A stretch of 64,000 bases of DNA from Streptomyces sp. NRRL F-5727 (GTDB lineage: Bacteria; Actinomycetota; Actinomycetes; Streptomycetales; Streptomycetaceae). Location of the stretch: positions 1 through 64,000 of the forward strand of contig NZ_JOGX01000034.1 of assembly GCF_000719555.1 (NCBI RefSeq), in the 5' to 3' direction. The notes beneath the pieces were generated by a model, which was not told the origin of the DNA, ran no database searches, and worked only from the letters and a program-made list of their open reading frames with translations. Position numbers and translations under genes: made by a program. This document shows, one piece after another, positions 63,807 to 64,000 of the stretch (the first letter of the stretch is position 1; every line of letters begins with the position of its first letter).

Positions 63807-64000
63807 TGGTCGCGGAAGGACTGAAGGCCGCCGCTCCGGCCGGTCCGCTCGGCCGCCGCCCACGGGCCCTGCTCGTGGGCGGCGGCCTGTCCCTCGCCCT
63901 GGCCGTGGTCGCGGTCGTCCACCTCGGCCTCGGGGCGTCCGGGGTCGGCCTCGGCGACATCCTGGACCTGCTCCTCGGCCACGGCGAGGCCCGCACCGAG
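63806..64000 (+). CDS. Fe(III)-siderophore ABC transporter, FecCD-type permease (partial, cut by window end)
   Basis: The first 65 codons only. It starts at ATG 63806, overlapping the previous stop. A cytoplasmic tail is followed by a membrane helix (LLVGGGLSLALAVVAVVHLGLGASG) and GLGDILDLLLG, as in FecCD permeases. The rest continues beyond the window. Confidence 0.85.
   Translation, partial: MVAEGLKAAAPAGPLGRRPRALLVGGGLSLALAVVAVVHLGLGASGVGLGDILDLLLGHGEARTE

Noticed and set aside
1..64000. tRNA, rRNA or CRISPR features
   Set aside because: No cloverleaf-like tRNA ends, ribosomal RNA motifs or regularly spaced repeats were noticed on either strand.

Overview
The window is high-GC actinobacterial DNA and most likely from Streptomyces. 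Third codon positions are strongly G/C, GTG and TTG starts are common, Leu-TTA codons are rare and regulatory, and family content is typical (DUF6479, DUF4397 with class F sortase, XRE and ATP-binding regulators, CHAT proteins). No tRNA, rRNA or CRISPR array was seen.

Layout. (1) 1-4.1 kb: a minus-strand sulfonate operon, ssuC-ssuB-ssuA-ssuD, behind a leaderless Cys-containing leader peptide. (2) 4.5-28.9 kb: an integrative element of about 24.3 kb in the 3' end of a yjbQ/UPF0047 gene. It is bounded by two related 54-bp copies of the gene's last codons (4509-4562 and 28816-28869) and starts with a frameshifted large serine integrase. Cargo: a minus-strand peptide-modification (RiPP-like) cluster (7.0-16.1 kb) with a HExxH peptide hydroxylase, short precursor candidate, 2OG-Fe(II) oxygenase, radical SAM/SPASM maturase and an overlapping set of tailoring genes; a divergent TTA-containing XRE regulator, asparaginase and PPC-domain protein; a nucleotidyltransferase; an ATP-binding protein, a PD-(D/E)XK polymorphic toxin and a probable immunity gene; a wrecked DISARM-like drmA helicase cut by an IS5-type transposase; and a low-GC pair (HETSH protein plus small protein). 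Several of these genes are broken (integrase, HExxH enzyme, radical SAM, dehydrogenase, ARMT1-like, drmA, two transposases), so the island looks decayed.

(3) 29-33.9 kb: three host genes, a membrane-anchored CHAT protease-like protein, a small Cys protein and a membrane protein. (4) 34-40.5 kb: secreted proteins, namely a ricin-type lectin, a lytic-transglycosylase/SGNH-hydrolase fusion, a DUF4397 protein and a class F sortase. (5) 40.6-49 kb: an aspartase scar, two secreted cyanophycinase-like peptidases, a polar amino-acid ABC importer, an M20 peptidase and a MurR/RpiR regulator, readable as an extracellular polypeptide-utilisation locus.

(6) 49.4-60.8 kb: DUF6479 protein, MMPL exporter, two histidine-kinase/LuxR response-regulator pairs, DUF418 membrane protein, a fused ABC exporter, a BTAD remnant and a DUF302 protein. 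(7) 61.2-64 kb: a VTT/DedA-like membrane protein, then an iron-box-controlled siderophore importer whose ATPase carries a TTA codon; its permease runs off the window end.

Core genes outside the island are almost all intact, whereas lesions are frequent inside it. This argues for real decay of the island, although several lesions are single-base changes in short C/G runs and should be checked against reads.
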